This document shows, piece by piece, positions 63,042-64,000 of a DNA stretch of 64,000 nucleotides. Both the position numbers and the translations under genes were made by a program. The stretch's first letter is position 1. Every line of letters begins with the position of its first letter. Origin of the DNA: Cupriavidus phytohabitans (GTDB lineage Bacteria; Pseudomonadota; Gammaproteobacteria; Burkholderiales; Burkholderiaceae); NCBI RefSeq assembly GCF_000426345.1, contig NZ_AUFE01000034.1, positions 1 to 64,000 of the forward strand, written 5' to 3'. The notes under the pieces were generated by a model that worked only from the letters and a program-made list of their open reading frames with translations, was not told where the DNA came from and searched no databases.

Positions 63042-64000
63042 TCAGGCCGCGGATTGCTCTCGGGACAGCGCGACAGCGCGGTCGACCATCTGCGGCGCGA
63101 GGCCGAGGTAATTGGCCGGATCGGTCATCCGGTCGATGGCGGCGCGGTCGAAATGCTGCGTGACGGCCGGCAACGCGGCCAGCGCGTCGGCCAGCGTGCC
63201 GCCGTGCTCGTTGACCGTGCGGCAGGCGTCGTAGACCACGTCGTGCGCCTGCTGGCGGCCGATATGCGGGGCCATCCCCATCATCACGGCCTCGGCCACG
63301 ATCAGGCCGTTGGAGATGCCGAGGTTGTGCTTCATGCGCGCTTCGTCGACGATCAGGCCGCCCAGCGCAAACTTTGCCTGGTGCAGTGCGCCGGCGGTCA
63401 GGATGAAGCTCTCCGGGATGGCGATCCATTCCGCATGCCACGGCCCGGTGGCGCGCTCGAAGTCCTGCACCATTGCGTCGACCATCAGGCCGGCGTGCTG
63501 GCGCACCGCCTTGGAAGCGGCCAGCATCAGCTCGCTGGAAATCGGGTTGCGCTTCTGCGGCATGGTGCTGCTGGCGCCGCGGCCCTTGACGAAGGGTTCG
63601 TACACCTCGGCGAACTCGGTCGACGCCATGATCATGATGTCGAGCGCGATCTTGCCCAGCGAGCCGGTGATGAGCGCGAGCAGGTTGACCGCTTCGGCAA
63701 AGCCGTCGCGTGCCACGTGCCAGGTGGTGGCCGGCACGCCCAGCCCCAGTTCTTGCGCCAGGGCTTCCTGCACCGCGAAACCCTTGTTGCCGCCTTCCTT
63801 GCTGTCGCCTTCTCCGCCCAGCGACGCCAGCGTGCCGGCCGCGCCGGCGAACTCGACCACGGCCACGCGCGGCCGCAGTTCGGCCAGGCGCTGCTGGTGG
63901 CGGTCGAACATGGCCAGCCAGATCGCCGCCTTGTAGCCGAAGGTCACCGGCAGCGCCTGCTGCAGGTGGGTGCGGCCCGCCATCGGCGTGTCGCGGTGCC
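63042..64000 (-). CDS. PcaB-like lyase of the fumarase superfamily, cut by the right edge
   Basis: The C-terminal about 319 residues of a lyase; the N-terminus is beyond the window. MAGRTHLQQALPVTFGYK and GASSTMPQKRNPISSELM are superfamily regions; FEGATG-like sequence appears as QDFERATGPWHAEW. Together with the ALAALPAVTQHFDR end these fit 3-carboxy-cis,cis-muconate cycloisomerase (PcaB) or a close relative, though adenylosuccinate lyase-type enzymes share the motif. It is first in the visible unit with a Bug receptor (45 nt) and fumC. The frame is open to the edge. Confidence 0.85.
   Translation of the reverse strand, partial: HRDTPMAGRTHLQQALPVTFGYKAAIWLAMFDRHQQRLAELRPRVAVVEFAGAAGTLASLGGEGDSKEGGNKGFAVQEALAQELGLGVPATTWHVARDGFAEAVNLLALITGSLGKIALDIMIMASTEFAEVYEPFVKGRGASSTMPQKRNPISSELMLAASKAVRQHAGLMVDAMVQDFERATGPWHAEWIAIPESFILTAGALHQAKFALGGLIVDEARMKHNLGISNGLIVAEAVMMGMAPHIGRQQAHDVVYDACRTVNEHGGTLADALAALPAVTQHFDRAAIDRMTDPANYLGLAPQMVDRAVALSREQSAA

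Overview
The window looks like chromosomal DNA of a Cupriavidus/Ralstonia-type beta-proteobacterium. The evidence is a GC-rich sequence with strong third-position GC, six intact receptors of the Bug (TctC) family plus a decayed seventh, FCD-type GntR and LysR regulators, a bo3-type cyo operon, and catabolic genes of the cat, mandelate-racemase and CaiB families. The genus is an inference from gene content. No rRNA, tRNA or CRISPR array was seen.

Left edge (1-640): the 5' end of a leftward gene of unknown function, truncated by the window edge. In front of it is a densely folded leader: a 12-bp closing helix around three perfect hairpins, with more helices upstream. This is the most unusual object in the window. 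Housekeeping and stress genes follow (642-9859): a LoiP-like lipoprotein protease, two UspA proteins, a LysR regulator, a HAD dehalogenase next to malate synthase (aceB), a Tat-exported Bug receptor, a decayed Bug fragment and an SbmA/YddA-type ABC exporter.

10.3-23.1 kb: a Bug receptor; a DUF5995-VWA gene pair; and an organic-acid locus with a GntR regulator, a class V aminotransferase, a YdiJ-like FAD/Fe-S dehydrogenase and a complete tripartite tricarboxylate transporter (Bug-TctB-TctA). 23.1-30.7 kb: a leftward operon cyoABCD followed by a siroheme nitrite/sulfite reductase and a small unknown gene. A divergent MocR regulator has a perfect 12-bp inverted repeat around its start.

30.8-37.3 kb: catB-catC-catD for muconate metabolism, with an ATAC-N7-GTAT operator but no catA or catR, and a deletion scar of a benD-like gene next to it. 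Then come an enolase-superfamily enzyme, an unknown gene, a GntR regulator and a porin with a frameshift in its signal peptide.

37.5-58.4 kb: a large two-armed catabolic cluster around a GntR regulator at 44.5-45.2 kb. The left arm has RidA, a LigJ-like hydratase, a Rieske oxygenase, a Bug receptor, a flavin/2Fe-2S reductase, a crotonase and a 3-hydroxyacyl-CoA dehydrogenase. The right arm has an NDP-forming acyl-CoA synthetase, two acyl-CoA dehydrogenases, a Bug receptor, thiolase plus DUF35 partner, a CaiB CoA-transferase, a LigB-type ring-cleavage dioxygenase, three consecutive RraA/LigK-type aldolases, an enoyl-CoA hydratase and a thioesterase. Together they suggest uptake of an aromatic acid, CoA-dependent side-chain shortening, ring hydroxylation, and gallate-like meta-cleavage to pyruvate and oxaloacetate. 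The true substrate is unknown.

58.4-64.0 kb: a LprI-like secreted protein, a GlxA-type regulator, an isochorismatase-family hydrolase, and a leftward run of a PcaB-like lyase (cut by the right edge), a Bug receptor and a class II fumarase.
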